A DNA stretch of 64,000 nucleotides from Sphingobium yanoikuyae (GCF_013001025.1 NZ_CP053021.1:2435501-2499500), one strand, 5' to 3'. Shown: positions 17,897 to 27,112, counted from the stretch's first letter. Translations and numbers: made by a program. The notes: generated from the letters alone by a model not told the origin.

Positions 17897-20203
17897 ATGA
17901 AGACGATCACGTATGCGCTATCGGCAACTTCACTGATGGCCTTAGCAGCGCCTTGCGTTGCCCAGACGAATGAGAACGCTCCGGATGCGGCCAATCCCCC
18001 GCCACAAGCTGACTCTGTGCCGGAACCCGTTGCATCGCTCGGCGACATCATCGTCACCGCGCAAAAGCGATCCGAAAACGTCAACAAGGTCGGTGTTTCG
18101 ATTACAGCGGTCCAGGGCGACGCGCTCCAACAGCGCGGCGTGGTCGATACCGCAGACCTCATCAAGATCACGCCCGGTTTCAATTTTGTTCAGAGCGCCT
18201 ATGGCGTGCCCGTGCTGACCCTGCGGGGTGTCGGATTCTATGACACGGCGATCGGCGCAGCCTCGGCCGTCAGCGTCTATGTCGATGAAGTCCCGCTACC
18301 GCTTTCGATCATGGCGCTAGGCGCCACCCTCGATCTCAATCGCGTCGAGATATTGAAAGGCCCTCAGGGCACGCTTTATGGGCAGAATGCAACGGGTGGC
18401 GCGATCAACTACATCTCGGCACGGCCTACAGATAGCTTTCACAGCGGGGCAGATCTCACCTATGGCAGATTCAACCGGGTCGAGTTGAAAGGGTTCGTCA
18501 GCGGCCCCATCACCGACACCTTGACCGCCCGTATCGCCGCGCGGTTTGATCGAAATGACGACTGGCAGCGCAGTTACACACGCGATGCAACCAACGGCGA
18601 AGGCAACATCTTCTCCGGCCGCGCAATCGTTGACTGGAAGCCGAGTGACCGGCTTCGCTTCAGTTTCATGGTTCACGGATGGCGCGATCGTTCCGAAAGC
18701 CAGGCGCCTCAGCTTGCGGCAATTACGGGAGCCGCGTCTCCCGCCGTGTTGCGCGCATACCCCCTGCCCCCGCGCGACAATCGCGCCGCCGATTTTGACC
18801 CTGACCTTTCATTCAAGCGTAACTCCTGGTTCGCCCAGGTTTCCGGTCGCGCCGACTATGATCTGTCAGACACTGTTACGATCACATCGATTACGGCCTA
18901 TTCAAAGCTCAAGCGTTTAAGCGCTGTCGATGCAGACGGCACGGCGATCCAGGCCTATGCGCTGATTAACCCGGGCCGCTCGCGAGACTTCTCGCAGGAG
19001 TTGCGCCTATCAGGCGATTCCGGGCAACTCCATTATGTCGTTGGCCTAAATTACGCTTGGGAAAGTGTCTTCGACCAGTCGGACCCCCTTGCACGGACCT
19101 CGAGCTTTCCCTTTCAAAGGGCGAGTGCGCATTCCGATCAACATATCAATACCTATGCGGCATTTGCGAGCCTCGACTACAAGCTGACCGATACCCTGAC
19201 GCTCCAGGGCGGCGTGAGATATACCGACCAGCATCGGCGTTTCATCGGCTGCACCTATGATTCGGGTGCCGGCGATTTTTCGGCGGTGGTATCCCGTATC
19301 GCTACAGCGCGCGCCGGACACCCCATCACGATAGCGCCCGGAGCATGCCTCACGCTCAATGCGAATTTTGAGCCTGCACAGGTCCGCAGCCAGCTGAACG
19401 AGGATAATATATCGTGGCGGGGCGGCGTGAACTGGCAAGTGAACCCAACCACCCTGCTGTATGCGAACATCAGCAAGGGCTATAAAAACGGTGCCTTTCC
19501 GACGGCTGGAGCAACGTTTGCGCTCCAGCTCACACCCGCCACGCAGGAATCGCTCACCGCCTATGAGGCCGGATTCAAGCTTGGCCTCTTTGACAGGAAG
19601 CTGCAACTCAATGGAGCGGTCTTCTACTATGATTACCGCGACAAGCAGTTTCGCGGAAGGATTGTAGATCCCGTGATCGGGCCGCAGAGCGCCCTGATCA
19701 ATGTCCCCAAGTCACGTGTCGCCGGCGGCGAAATCCAGGCAACGCTGCGACCAATTTCGGGGCTGACGATCAATACCGGCGTCACCTATGTCGGAACCAG
19801 GATTCTTGGTGATTTCGTCAATTTCGACGCTCTCGCACAGCAGGTACGCCTGAGCGGCGAAGCCTTTCCTCTGACGCCCGACTGGCAGGTCACATCGGAC
19901 ATCGACTATCAGTTTTCGGTAAGCGACAGCATGAACGGGTTTGTCGGCGGCGGCGCAACCTACCAGGCTGCCACGAATGGAGGGCTCGGAGAATTGCCCC
20001 AGTTTGCGATCGATTCCTACACGCTGATCGACGTGCGGGCAGGCGTCGTGCTGAAAGACGACCGTTGGCGTCTGACTGCCTATGTGAAGAATCTCACCGA
20101 CAAATTCTATGCCACTCTGGTCAGTCAGCCAGGGCCCGATGCGGCGATCCGGTTCACCGGTCAACCACGAACCTATGGATTGACCCTTTCCTATCGCTAT
20201 TGA
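17897..20203 (+). CDS. TonB-dependent outer membrane receptor
   Basis: A 768-residue TonB-dependent receptor, likely importing the aromatic substrate or a related compound across the outer membrane. From the ATG at 17897 there is a signal peptide (KTITYALSATSLMALAAPCVAQ), then the TonB box and plug (IIVTAQKRSENV, and LKGPQGTLYGQNATGGAINY), followed by a beta-barrel ending in LTLSYRY. The ribosome site AGGGGAGAGGA precedes this ATG, so a longer frame from 17705 is rejected. It is divergent from the dioxygenase operon and carries a regulon-type palindrome upstream. Sphingomonads often use such receptors for lignin-derived and polycyclic aromatics. The ligand is unknown. Confidence 0.92.
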   Translation: MKTITYALSATSLMALAAPCVAQTNENAPDAANPPPQADSVPEPVASLGDIIVTAQKRSENVNKVGVSITAVQGDALQQRGVVDTADLIKITPGFNFVQSAYGVPVLTLRGVGFYDTAIGAASAVSVYVDEVPLPLSIMALGATLDLNRVEILKGPQGTLYGQNATGGAINYISARPTDSFHSGADLTYGRFNRVELKGFVSGPITDTLTARIAARFDRNDDWQRSYTRDATNGEGNIFSGRAIVDWKPSDRLRFSFMVHGWRDRSESQAPQLAAITGAASPAVLRAYPLPPRDNRAADFDPDLSFKRNSWFAQVSGRADYDLSDTVTITSITAYSKLKRLSAVDADGTAIQAYALINPGRSRDFSQELRLSGDSGQLHYVVGLNYAWESVFDQSDPLARTSSFPFQRASAHSDQHINTYAAFASLDYKLTDTLTLQGGVRYTDQHRRFIGCTYDSGAGDFSAVVSRIATARAGHPITIAPGACLTLNANFEPAQVRSQLNEDNISWRGGVNWQVNPTTLLYANISKGYKNGAFPTAGATFALQLTPATQESLTAYEAGFKLGLFDRKLQLNGAVFYYDYRDKQFRGRIVDPVIGPQSALINVPKSRVAGGEIQATLRPISGLTINTGVTYVGTRILGDFVNFDALAQQVRLSGEAFPLTPDWQVTSDIDYQFSVSDSMNGFVGGGATYQAATNGGLGELPQFAIDSYTLIDVRAGVVLKDDRWRLTAYVKNLTDKFYATLVSQPGPDAAIRFTGQPRTYGLTLSYRY

Positions 20204-20371
20204 TCAACCATATCTGCCTGGAAACAGATGCCAATGCCGCGACCGCGCGGGACAAAGTCTTGGCTGCGTTCGTCTAATGATGGCAGCGGCAAGGCGCGCG
20301 GCGAGGCAATGTAGCTCACCGGTCATGATGAGGGTCACGGACCATCGAAATGCAAGAGATCAAGGAGTGAT

Positions 20372-21262
20372 ATGGGTTATCTGACAGACATCGTCGCTTT
20401 TGTAATCCAAGCGATCGCGCCGCTCCTGACCAGGCCAGCGGGCGAGGTGCGCAAAGAGTTCAGCCTTCCCTGCAACGTCAGCGCGCATCGGGCGACGACC
20501 GATGCCGGTCTCATATCGTTCAAGCTGTATCGCCCGGCCACGCCTCCAGGTCCATTGCCCGTATTCTTGAATATTCATGGCGGCGGCTATGTAATGGGCT
20601 GTCCCGATCAGGATGACCATATTTGTCGGTACCTTGCCAATCGGGCCTGCTGTGCGGTGGTCAACATCAACTATGATACCGCGCCGCAGGCCCGCTATCC
20701 CACCGCGCCCGAACAGTGTTTCAGCCTGGCGCGCTGGCTCTCGCTCAATGGCGATCAGCTCGATCTCGATGCGGCAAGGCTGGCAGTGGGTGGCCATAGC
20801 GCAGGCGGCGCGTTGGCGGCAGGCCTCGCTTTGCGAGCCGCGCAGGATGAAGCTTTTCAGATACTCGGATTGATCGTGGATTATGCGATCCTTGATCTTG
20901 CTGCCGATCCTCGGACGAAGCACAGGCGGTTGCCAAGACCGCTGATCACTCCGCTTCTTTCCCGGATTTTCACCGATAGCTACATACCTGACCGTTCACA
21001 GCGCCTCGCCCCTTTGGCTTCGCCGCTGCTCGCTACCGATATGACCCTGCTACCGCCAACGCTCGTCATCACGGCGGAATTCGATACATTGCGCGATGAG
21101 GGGGACGCATTTGCCGATCGGCTTCGGGATGCGGGGGTATTGTTCGAGCATGTGATCGTTCCGGGCGTCGATCATTTCTTCACGCACACCGGACCGGTAC
21201 CGCAAGCAAGACTCGCTCTCGATACGATGGTTCGACTCCTTGATCATGCCTTCCAGGCCTGA
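20372..21262 (+). CDS. Alpha/beta hydrolase, hormone-sensitive-lipase family
   Basis: A 296-residue esterase of family IV. The oxyanion HGGG is in LNIHGGGYVMG, the nucleophile serine in GGHSAGGALA, the aspartate in ITAEFDTLRD, and the histidine in GVDHFFTH. There is no signal peptide, so it is probably cytoplasmic. It lies 170 bases after the TonB receptor gene on the same strand and may release the aromatic alcohol or acid from an ester before catabolism. That role is inferred from position only. Confidence 0.85.
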   Translation: MGYLTDIVAFVIQAIAPLLTRPAGEVRKEFSLPCNVSAHRATTDAGLISFKLYRPATPPGPLPVFLNIHGGGYVMGCPDQDDHICRYLANRACCAVVNINYDTAPQARYPTAPEQCFSLARWLSLNGDQLDLDAARLAVGGHSAGGALAAGLALRAAQDEAFQILGLIVDYAILDLAADPRTKHRRLPRPLITPLLSRIFTDSYIPDRSQRLAPLASPLLATDMTLLPPTLVITAEFDTLRDEGDAFADRLRDAGVLFEHVIVPGVDHFFTHTGPVPQARLALDTMVRLLDHAFQA

Positions 21263-22018
21263 AGCTCTTCTGCCCCCTTTTCCTGCCGATCAGTCGGTCT
21301 TTTCGATTGCTCTTGTCCGTTCATATCCGCGCGAGAGTATCGCGGCGATATTGTCTCCAATGTGTTCTGGGCGCTCAGTTCGGGCGCGGTCCGGCAAGAC
21401 CTATGTTCCGAGCACGACAGTCCAGGTCGCCGAGGCAAGCGCCCTCTATATATCACTCATTCCACGACGGATAAGAGACATTCCAATTTGGGAGATTGCG
21501 CGGTGCAGCAATTTCCTGTGAAAATACGATCGCCTTTCAGGCATCCTCTCCCAATTGGGGTCGGCATTTATGCCGACCTCTTTTTTCTATTTCGTCCACC
21601 GCTCTCAGCCCCGATACCAGCCCTCTTCGAACGTCGCCGGAAGGGCTGGAGCTGTGCTTGTCCGCGAAGTGAGTGCGGCCCTCCGGTTTCGCTACGTATG
21701 GATAAAGCGAAGTCACCTGCCTCGACGGGAAATATCCCCACGCGCCGGGCGATCCGCGCTCGTCCATCCAGCTGATCGGAGTGCCTCGTCGGAGTTATCG
21801 GCAAATCCGAAGGGGGTTTTGCCAACTCTGAGACCGCTCAAGGCCGTCGATCTGACTTCGACATCCGCAGAGCGGCCTCAGCATATGCGCCACCTATTTT
21901 GGACGTCTGAAATAGCACGCTGGCCAGCCTGCCCCGCCATCTGGTCGACGATACTGCCGATCGGTAAGTCGGTGGCAGCGTCGGCCCTTGCACGTTCGCT
22001 AACGCGAAAATCAGGCTG
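21263..22018. other. Gene-poor scar region
   Basis: Apart from the terminator at 21559, I see no intact gene. Short frames on both strands have no recognisable domains. The stretch lies between the end of the aromatic locus and a decayed dehydrogenase, so it is probably debris from insertions or deletions. Confidence 0.5.
21559..21586 (+). terminator. Strong rho-independent terminator
   Basis: GGTCGGCAT and ATGCCGACC form a perfect 9-bp stem with a TT loop, followed by TCTTTTTTT. It lies about 300 bases after the esterase gene and ends the plus-strand side of the catabolic region before a zone of decayed genes. Confidence 0.8.
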
Positions 22019-22568
22019 ATTCGTGCCGCGGCATCCACCATCTCGGTCGCCTTCGCGCGTGAACTGGCCGAGCTGCACGAAAGTGCGATGTTGCTTTTGT
22101 TTCCGCTCCCGTGCTGGGCCGTCCCGACTTGGCTGCTAAGGGCGAACTCAACATCCTGGTCGGCGGCGCTGCGTCGGCGGTCGACAGGACCCGCGCCTCT
22201 GCCGAGGTGATCGGCGGGCGGATCTGGGACATGGGCACAGACGGGCCGATGGCGAATGTCGCCACCAAGGTTGCCTGCAATATAATGATCACCATGGCGA
22301 TCAAGGCAATGGCTGAAACTGTTGTGCTGACCGAAGCCACCGTCCATGCTCGGGATCAGTTTTCGAAACTCATCCTTTGTACTCTGTCCGGCAGCCGCTC
22401 CTATCAAGTCTATTCAGCGAACATCGCGAGCGAGACTTATGAACCGAGCTTCAAGGCGACGCTGGGTCTGAAGGACCTGAGCCTGCGAGAGACGCAGCCG
22501 AGCGAGCCGGGCACGCCCTGCCGATGCTCGATGCCGCGCATCGCCGGATGTGCGGGATATGTGGCTGA
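22019..22568 (+). pseudogene. Remnant of a 3-hydroxyisobutyrate dehydrogenase-like gene
   Basis: Fragments of the beta-hydroxyacid dehydrogenase family follow one another in changing frames. IRAAASTISVAFARELAELH is in one frame. A shift near 22085 leads to SAPVLGRPDLAAKGELNILVGG and DGPMANVATKVACN in another. A second shift near 22488 leads to a tail resembling ERAGHALPMLDAAHRR. The N-terminal NAD-binding GxGxxG part is not found. The gene is therefore truncated and frameshifted at least twice. Only the substrate and helical C-terminal regions remain, and no product is expected. Confidence 0.7.
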
Positions 22569-22628
22569 ACTGGTTCGGTGGTTGGCTGGTCCCGCCCGCC
22601 AATTGGTTCGCCAACGCCGTTTGTCCGA

Positions 22629-23252
22629 TTAAGCGCCCTCGATCCCGCTAGCCGGCCACGCGCGCAAACCTAATTCTATTATGTCTTCCAGGGCTGTTCG
22701 ATCCACGCCGGCGGCGGCTTGCACCGCCATTCCATGAACGAGGGCGTAGAGAAAACTCACCAAACCATCAATCGGGTCATTGCCGGGTAAATCACCTAGC
22801 TGACGAGCCAATTCAAGGCGACTAGCGAGAGCTGCGCGCGCCGCGCCGAGCCTCGCTAAAACATTTGCCCTCACCGCGTGCGCGTCGTCAGAATAAGCCA
22901 TCGAACCTAAGACATCCAGACAACCTTTTGACCCTGTCCGGGTCTGCGCGTCCAACGCGCCTCGCAAGAAACTTTCCGCTACCTTTCGCGCGGTCGGCTC
23001 TCTAAGCGACACGACCGAAAAGCTGACGATATCGGTCTCGTAAAGGTCCATTGCTTTGTTGAAAAGCGCCTCCTTGTTGCCGAAAACCCGGTACATGCTC
23101 GGCTTCGAAATACCCATAGCATCGGTCAAATCATCGACGGATGCGCCCTCGTAACCTTTCCTTCGAAACGTATCGAGCGCAATCTCCAGCGCGCACTCGG
23201 GATCGAAGCCTCGCGGGCGACCCTTGCTTTGTTTCGAAGATGAATGCTGCAT
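22629..23252 (-). CDS. TetR-family transcriptional regulator
   Basis: A 207-residue TetR regulator with the HTH in GASVDDLTDAMGISKPSMYRVFGNKEALF and a typical helical C-terminal domain. It lies divergent from a broken DUF1656/HlyD-type efflux locus beginning near 23320. Its original target may have been that efflux system, now decayed, which would leave it an orphan. The start ATG at 23252 is followed by a basic stretch (KQSKGRPRGF), common in this family. Confidence 0.85.
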   Translation of the reverse strand: MQHSSSKQSKGRPRGFDPECALEIALDTFRRKGYEGASVDDLTDAMGISKPSMYRVFGNKEALFNKAMDLYETDIVSFSVVSLREPTARKVAESFLRGALDAQTRTGSKGCLDVLGSMAYSDDAHAVRANVLARLGAARAALASRLELARQLGDLPGNDPIDGLVSFLYALVHGMAVQAAAGVDRTALEDIIELGLRAWPASGIEGA

Positions 23253-23319
23253 GATGGCAATTTAAGCAGCGACTACCTCAGCCGCAAGACTGCAGGCGGA
23301 GATCCGCTTATTTCGATCT

Positions 23320-23720
23320 CATTTTCCGGCCAATCGTCGATCTTGCATTCTTCCTCCTGCTCTACGCCGCAGTCGCACAGATCAGCGGAATCTCTGGACG
23401 TTGGCATGACACGCCACCTGCCGTTCTTGGCCGCCTGTTTACCACCACCATTATCGTAATCGTTTCTTTCGCAGTGGCAGTCCTATCGCGCTCTGACACC
23501 GATATGAGCAAGATTCACGGACCAGCGGCGGCCATGTCCACGCCGATGTTGTTCGCGTGACGCCCGATGTAGCCGGCCTGATGACCGAGGTCCGCGTCCG
23601 GGACAATCAATCCGTCCGGACAGGCGATGCGCTGTTTTATTGATCTCCCCGCTATGGCGCAGCCCTGGACCAAGCGGATGCGAACATCGCTAGCGCCGAA
23701 GCCACGCTACATCCCCCAAG
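23320..23720 (+). pseudogene. Remnants of a DUF1656 protein and HlyD-type membrane fusion protein
   Basis: A hydrophobic stretch near 23324 (FRPIVDLAFFLLLYAAVAQ) looks like the end of a DUF1656 inner-membrane protein. It is followed by a membrane segment and, from 23521, GGHVHADVVRVTPDVAGL and RVRDNQSVRTGDALF, a clear HlyD/EmrA/AaeA N-terminal biotinyl-lipoyl motif. A TGA at 23641 interrupts the frame, after which YGAALDQADANIASAEATL continues the family pattern. The rest of the gene is gone. This was probably an aromatic-acid efflux operon controlled by the TetR gene at 22629. Confidence 0.65.
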
Positions 23721-23760
23721 AAGTCGATCGGGCCGTCAAGCCTTGCACCGCGAGCGCGAG

Positions 23761-24613
23761 TTATTGCAGCGCGTGCGCCACGGCCTGCGCCAATGGTGTA
23801 GTCGGCCGGCCTATTAGCTTTGAAAGCTGCTTGCCATCGTCAAATAGACCCCCCTGCGATGCAGCGACGTCCCACCCGGCGATCGCGTCAGCTAAGCCTT
23901 CGGGAAGACCCGCGGTGACCAACGCTGCGGCATATTCTGCTGCCGGCAAATCGCGATAGGGAATGGTCCTACCGGTCTGCCGTGAGATTTCTGCGGCTAG
24001 GTCTGAGAGTGTCCAGGCGTCGTCTCCTGCCAGTTCATAGACCTTGCTCGCAGGGCCATCGCTCATCGCTCATCGCTACTATGGCTAGCGCCTCGGCAAA
24101 ATCCTTACGCGTCGCTGACGCCAACTTGCCCTGGCCCGCGCTCCCGATGAAGACACCGCTTTGCAAGGCACTGTGGATCGAGGAGGTATAGTTTTCCGTG
24201 TACCAGCCGTTGCGCAGGATCGTAAAATCGACGCCGGAGGCTTTCAGGTCTGCCTCGGTCTCACGATGCTCGGCGGCGAGCGACACCACCGACGTGTCCG
24301 CGTGGAGCAGGCTCGTGTAAAGGATGCGCTTGACCGTAGCCGCCTTGGCGGCATCGATGACGTTGCGATGCTGGCGTACGCGTTGGCCGATTTCACTCGA
24401 CGATATGAGGATGAGCGTATCCACGCCTTTAAGCGCGGCTGCCAGTGTTTCAGCCTGTTCATAATCGAAAGCGCGCGTTTCGATACCGAGGTCAGCCACT
24501 TTGTCCGGGGTGCGGGCAAGCGCAACAATACCGGCCGGACCTGTCCGGGCTGTCAGCACATCGATTGCAAGGCGCCCAAGCTGTCCGCTCGCACCCGTAA
24601 CGGCAATATTCAT
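23761..24613 (-). pseudogene. QorB-like NAD(P)H quinone oxidoreductase, frameshifted by an extra 7-bp repeat
   Basis: The first 184 or so residues (MNIAVTGASGQLGRLAIDVL onward, with a Rossmann GASGQLG motif) match NmrA/QorB-type SDR quinone reductases. The rest continues in another frame from 24066 to 23761 (SDGPASKVYELAGDDAWTLS). The switch falls on three tandem copies of CATCGCT at 24057-24077. Removing one copy would join VAMSD to GPASKVYEL and give an intact protein of about 280 residues. The break is therefore recent, and slippage could reverse it. It is divergent from an HxlR regulator, the usual partner. Confidence 0.8.
24057..24077. repeat. 7-bp tandem repeat, three copies, causing a frameshift
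   Basis: CATCGCT occurs three times head to tail. Two copies would keep the oxidoreductase frame open. The third adds 7 bases and shifts it. Confidence 0.85.
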
Positions 24614-24673
24614 AAAAACCTCGCTCCTTTGGTGATCAAGATCAGCAATAGGCGCCTTGCTTATTTTTCGTAA

Positions 24674-24681
24674 GTACGTAC
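24674..24681. promoter_or_regulatory. Palindrome GTACGTAC in the divergent qorB/hxlR promoter
   Basis: AAGTACGTACATT lies in the 80-base gap between the divergent oxidoreductase and HxlR genes, 13 bases before the HxlR ATG. The perfect core is GTACGTAC. HxlR/QorR-type repressors bind GTAC-rich palindromes in such gaps, so this is the probable operator. Confidence 0.5.
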
Positions 24682-24693
24682 ATTTGTGTTAGT

Positions 24694-25101
24694 ATGGAAT
24701 ATGATGCACAAACCACGGGTATACCCCTGTCCGTACAACTGCGTCGCGGCGATCTCATGGCGGCGGCATGCCCATCGCGCGAAGTGCTTAAACACGTCAC
24801 CAGTCGATGGGGGGTTCTCGTGCTGATTGCTCTGATGGATGGCACGCTGCGGTTCGGCGAACTTCGCCGGCTGATTGGTGGGGTAAGCGAAAGGATGCTC
24901 TCGCAGACCTTGCAATGGCTGGAGCACGACGGGCTAGTCAATCGTACGGCGCGACAGATTGTTCCGCCGCATGTCGAGTACAGCCTCACGCCAATAGGAC
25001 GCGAAGCTGCGCAAAAAGTGACTGATCTCGCGGACTGGATCGAGACACGCCTGCCAAAGATCCTCGACGCCAGAAAAACAAGCGTGAATCCTGAGCGGTA
25101 G
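24694..25101 (+). CDS. HxlR-family transcriptional regulator
   Basis: A 135-residue winged-helix regulator. The HxlR signature begins with a cysteine (AACPSREVLKHV), then SRWGVLVLIALMDGTLRFGELRRLIGGVSERML and LVNRTARQIVPPHVEYSLTPIG. It is divergent from the frameshifted quinone oxidoreductase gene, the arrangement of qorR-qorB pairs, where the conserved cysteine senses quinone or redox stress. A palindrome GTACGTAC lies just upstream. It remains intact although its target gene is broken. Confidence 0.85.
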   Translation: MEYDAQTTGIPLSVQLRRGDLMAAACPSREVLKHVTSRWGVLVLIALMDGTLRFGELRRLIGGVSERMLSQTLQWLEHDGLVNRTARQIVPPHVEYSLTPIGREAAQKVTDLADWIETRLPKILDARKTSVNPER

Positions 25102-25255
25102 CAAAAGACTAGGACACCATCGTCCGTTCGGAGGACCAACGAATCACATTCCCGCCCGCGGCATTTCTCCCCGAGTTGCTCGGTACCGACCAAAGCCTGC
25201 TCTCACTAGAAAGCTCTTCGCACATGCGGGAAAGGCTTATCCGGATGGCGGCGGC

Positions 25256-25699
25256 CTAAAACCGGCTGAGGCGGCGGGCGTTCGCCGTCGCCTTGGAATG
25301 GATTGGCGCCAGCGCCGTTGTCGGCAACATCGCCAGAGTGGTCGCGATCTCGAGGTTTCGTTCAACGACCTGCTTCCATTCAGACCAGCCGAGCCAGCCC
25401 CCGCCCGATAGTCGGCCGAGCGCCCGCGCATTGGCCTCCCCCGCGCGGCGGACCTTCCCCTGCGCAGCGCTGATCGTTTGTTGCGACTGTCCGAACGCGT
25501 TTGTCTTCTCGGTCACCATCTGCGCCAGTTCGCGATAATCGGCCGTGAAGGGATTAGCCCATGCCACCGAAATGACCGGCATGCGAGCGTCGATCACGCT
25601 TTGCGCGCTCGTCATCGTCTCGACCCAGTCATAGGCCAACTGCGTTGCCATTAGTGGCCACATCCACAACGTCATTCCGTTTTCGATTGCCGACGCCAT
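25256..25699 (-). CDS. Hypothetical protein, phasin-like
   Basis: A 147-residue protein with an N-terminal hydrophobic/aromatic stretch (MTLWMWPLMATQLAYDWV) followed by amphipathic helices. The stretch MVTEKTNAFGQSQQTISAAQGKV resembles phasins, the coat proteins of polyhydroxyalkanoate granules, but similarity is weak. The ATG at 25699 has GGAGG five bases upstream and is preferred to one at 25726. It stands alone, divergent from Ku, and no polyhydroxyalkanoate synthesis genes are nearby. Confidence 0.55.
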   Translation of the reverse strand: MASAIENGMTLWMWPLMATQLAYDWVETMTSAQSVIDARMPVISVAWANPFTADYRELAQMVTEKTNAFGQSQQTISAAQGKVRRAGEANARALGRLSGGGWLGWSEWKQVVERNLEIATTLAMLPTTALAPIHSKATANARRLSRF

Positions 25700-25950
25700 G
25701 AGGACCTCCAAACTGCCGCACTGCAAGAACGGTCGACAAGGGGAATTGGTTCTTGGATCTCACAAAATGTAGGAAGTCGCGAACTATTATGGTGTTCAGG
25801 CATTTTCATCGCGATGACTTTATCGAGCGGGTTCATGCGTTCTTGTTGCGGTGGTGAAGCCATCTTTCGCGCTGGCTGTGAACGGCAAGATAAGGTCATT
25901 CCCGGCGACTAGATAGATGATTGAATGCAATCGGTGCGAAGGAGAGATCT

Positions 25951-26847
25951 ATGGCTGCGCGTCCCTACTGGAAAGGCCAGATCCGACTGGCACTCGTCTC
26001 TATCCCTGTCGAAATCTATTCGGCGACGAGAAGCGGCGCCACGATCGCGTTCAACCAGATTCATGAACCCTCGGGCCAGCGCATCAAATATGAGAAGGTT
26101 GTACCGGGCATCGGTCCGGTCGATATCGATGAGATCGTCAAGGGCTTCGAGTATGCCAAGGGCGAATATGTCCTCCTCGACGATGACGAGATCGAGGGGG
26201 TCAAGCTGGAGAGTAAGAAAACGCTCGAGCTGACCCAGTTCGTCGACAGCCACGATATCGACGCCATCTATTTCGAGAAGCCCTATTATGTCGTGCCCGC
26301 AGACGATCTTGCCGAGGAAGCCTTCATCGTCCTGCGCGAGGCACTCCGCCGGACACGCAAGATCGGTCTCGGCCAGCTCGCTATGCGCGGGCGGGAATAT
26401 GTCGTCAGCATCAAGGCCTGCGGACGCGGGATGGTGATGGAGACGCTGCGCTATGCCGACGAGGTCAACAAGGCGACGAGCTACTTCCGCCAGATCGGCG
26501 ACGCGGATCCGGACGACGAACTGCTCGACCTTGCGACCACGCTGATCGACAAGAAGACCGGCAAGTTTGATGCGAGCGAGTTCCACGATCGCTATGCCGA
26601 CGCGCTCAAGGAGCTGATCGAGCGCAAGAAGAAGGGCAAAACACTCAATATCGAGAGCGACGACAAGGGTGGCGATGCGCGCGGCTCCAATGTCGTCGAC
26701 CTGATGGCGGCGCTCAAGAATTCGCTCGGGTCATCGGGTGGCGGGTCGTCCAAGACAGCGGCGAAGAAAACGACCAAGACCGCCGCGAAGACGGCCGCCA
26801 AGAAGACCGAGACCAAGCCGAAACCGGCTGCGCGCAAGCGGGCCTGA
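25951..26847 (+). CDS. ku: Ku protein (bacterial non-homologous end joining)
   Basis: A 298-residue bacterial Ku homodimer subunit that holds broken DNA ends and recruits LigD. The Ku core runs from PYWKGQIRLALVSIPVEIYSA through YFEKPYYVVPADDLAEEAF to TSYFRQIGDADPDDELLDLA. A lysine/alanine-rich tail from about residue 265 (KTAAKKTTKTAAK) probably binds DNA. The ATG at 25951 follows AAGGAGA; a longer frame from 25921 lacks a ribosome site. It opens the run ku, small gene, GNAT gene, ligD, xthA. Confidence 0.95.
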   Translation: MAARPYWKGQIRLALVSIPVEIYSATRSGATIAFNQIHEPSGQRIKYEKVVPGIGPVDIDEIVKGFEYAKGEYVLLDDDEIEGVKLESKKTLELTQFVDSHDIDAIYFEKPYYVVPADDLAEEAFIVLREALRRTRKIGLGQLAMRGREYVVSIKACGRGMVMETLRYADEVNKATSYFRQIGDADPDDELLDLATTLIDKKTGKFDASEFHDRYADALKELIERKKKGKTLNIESDDKGGDARGSNVVDLMAALKNSLGSSGGGSSKTAAKKTTKTAAKTAAKKTETKPKPAARKRA

Positions 26848-26850
26848 TCG

Positions 26851-27108
26851 ATGGCCAACAGATCGGACCCAGGATCGGCGCTGGTCGACGACGATGCCGC
26901 ATTCGCCGAGGGCGCGATCACGCTGTGGGCCAATCTGCTCACGTTGATCGGAACGCATCTTCGCGAGTCAGGCACACCCCGTCAGGCGGTGCTCGACATG
27001 CTCACCATGTTGCACGAGACCAACGAAGAGACGATCCGGTCGCCGCGCGCCCGCGCCGTCGCCTCGCGTCATCTGATGTCGGTGTATCGTGCGCTTGGCG
27101 AAGCCTGA
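26851..27108 (+). CDS. Small hypothetical protein in the NHEJ module
   Basis: An 85-residue acidic-to-neutral, mostly helical protein starting 3 bases after the Ku stop, so it is probably co-transcribed with ku. I see no domain I can name. Features are TLWANLLTLIGTHLRESG and MLTMLHETNEETIRSPRARAVASRHL. It may be an accessory factor or unrelated passenger. Confidence 0.6.
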   Translation: MANRSDPGSALVDDDAAFAEGAITLWANLLTLIGTHLRESGTPRQAVLDMLTMLHETNEETIRSPRARAVASRHLMSVYRALGEA

Positions 27109-27112
27109 CCTC

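Noticed and set aside
21240..21521. A 93-residue plus-strand frame after the esterase gene
   Set aside because: It starts inside the esterase gene, has no ribosome site or known motif, and runs toward a terminator.
25102..25255. Possible cytochrome P450 fragment (a frame reading AAFLPELLGTDQSLLSLESS)
   Set aside because: The resemblance to the P450 N-terminal region is short and lacks the heme-binding cysteine, so it could easily be chance.
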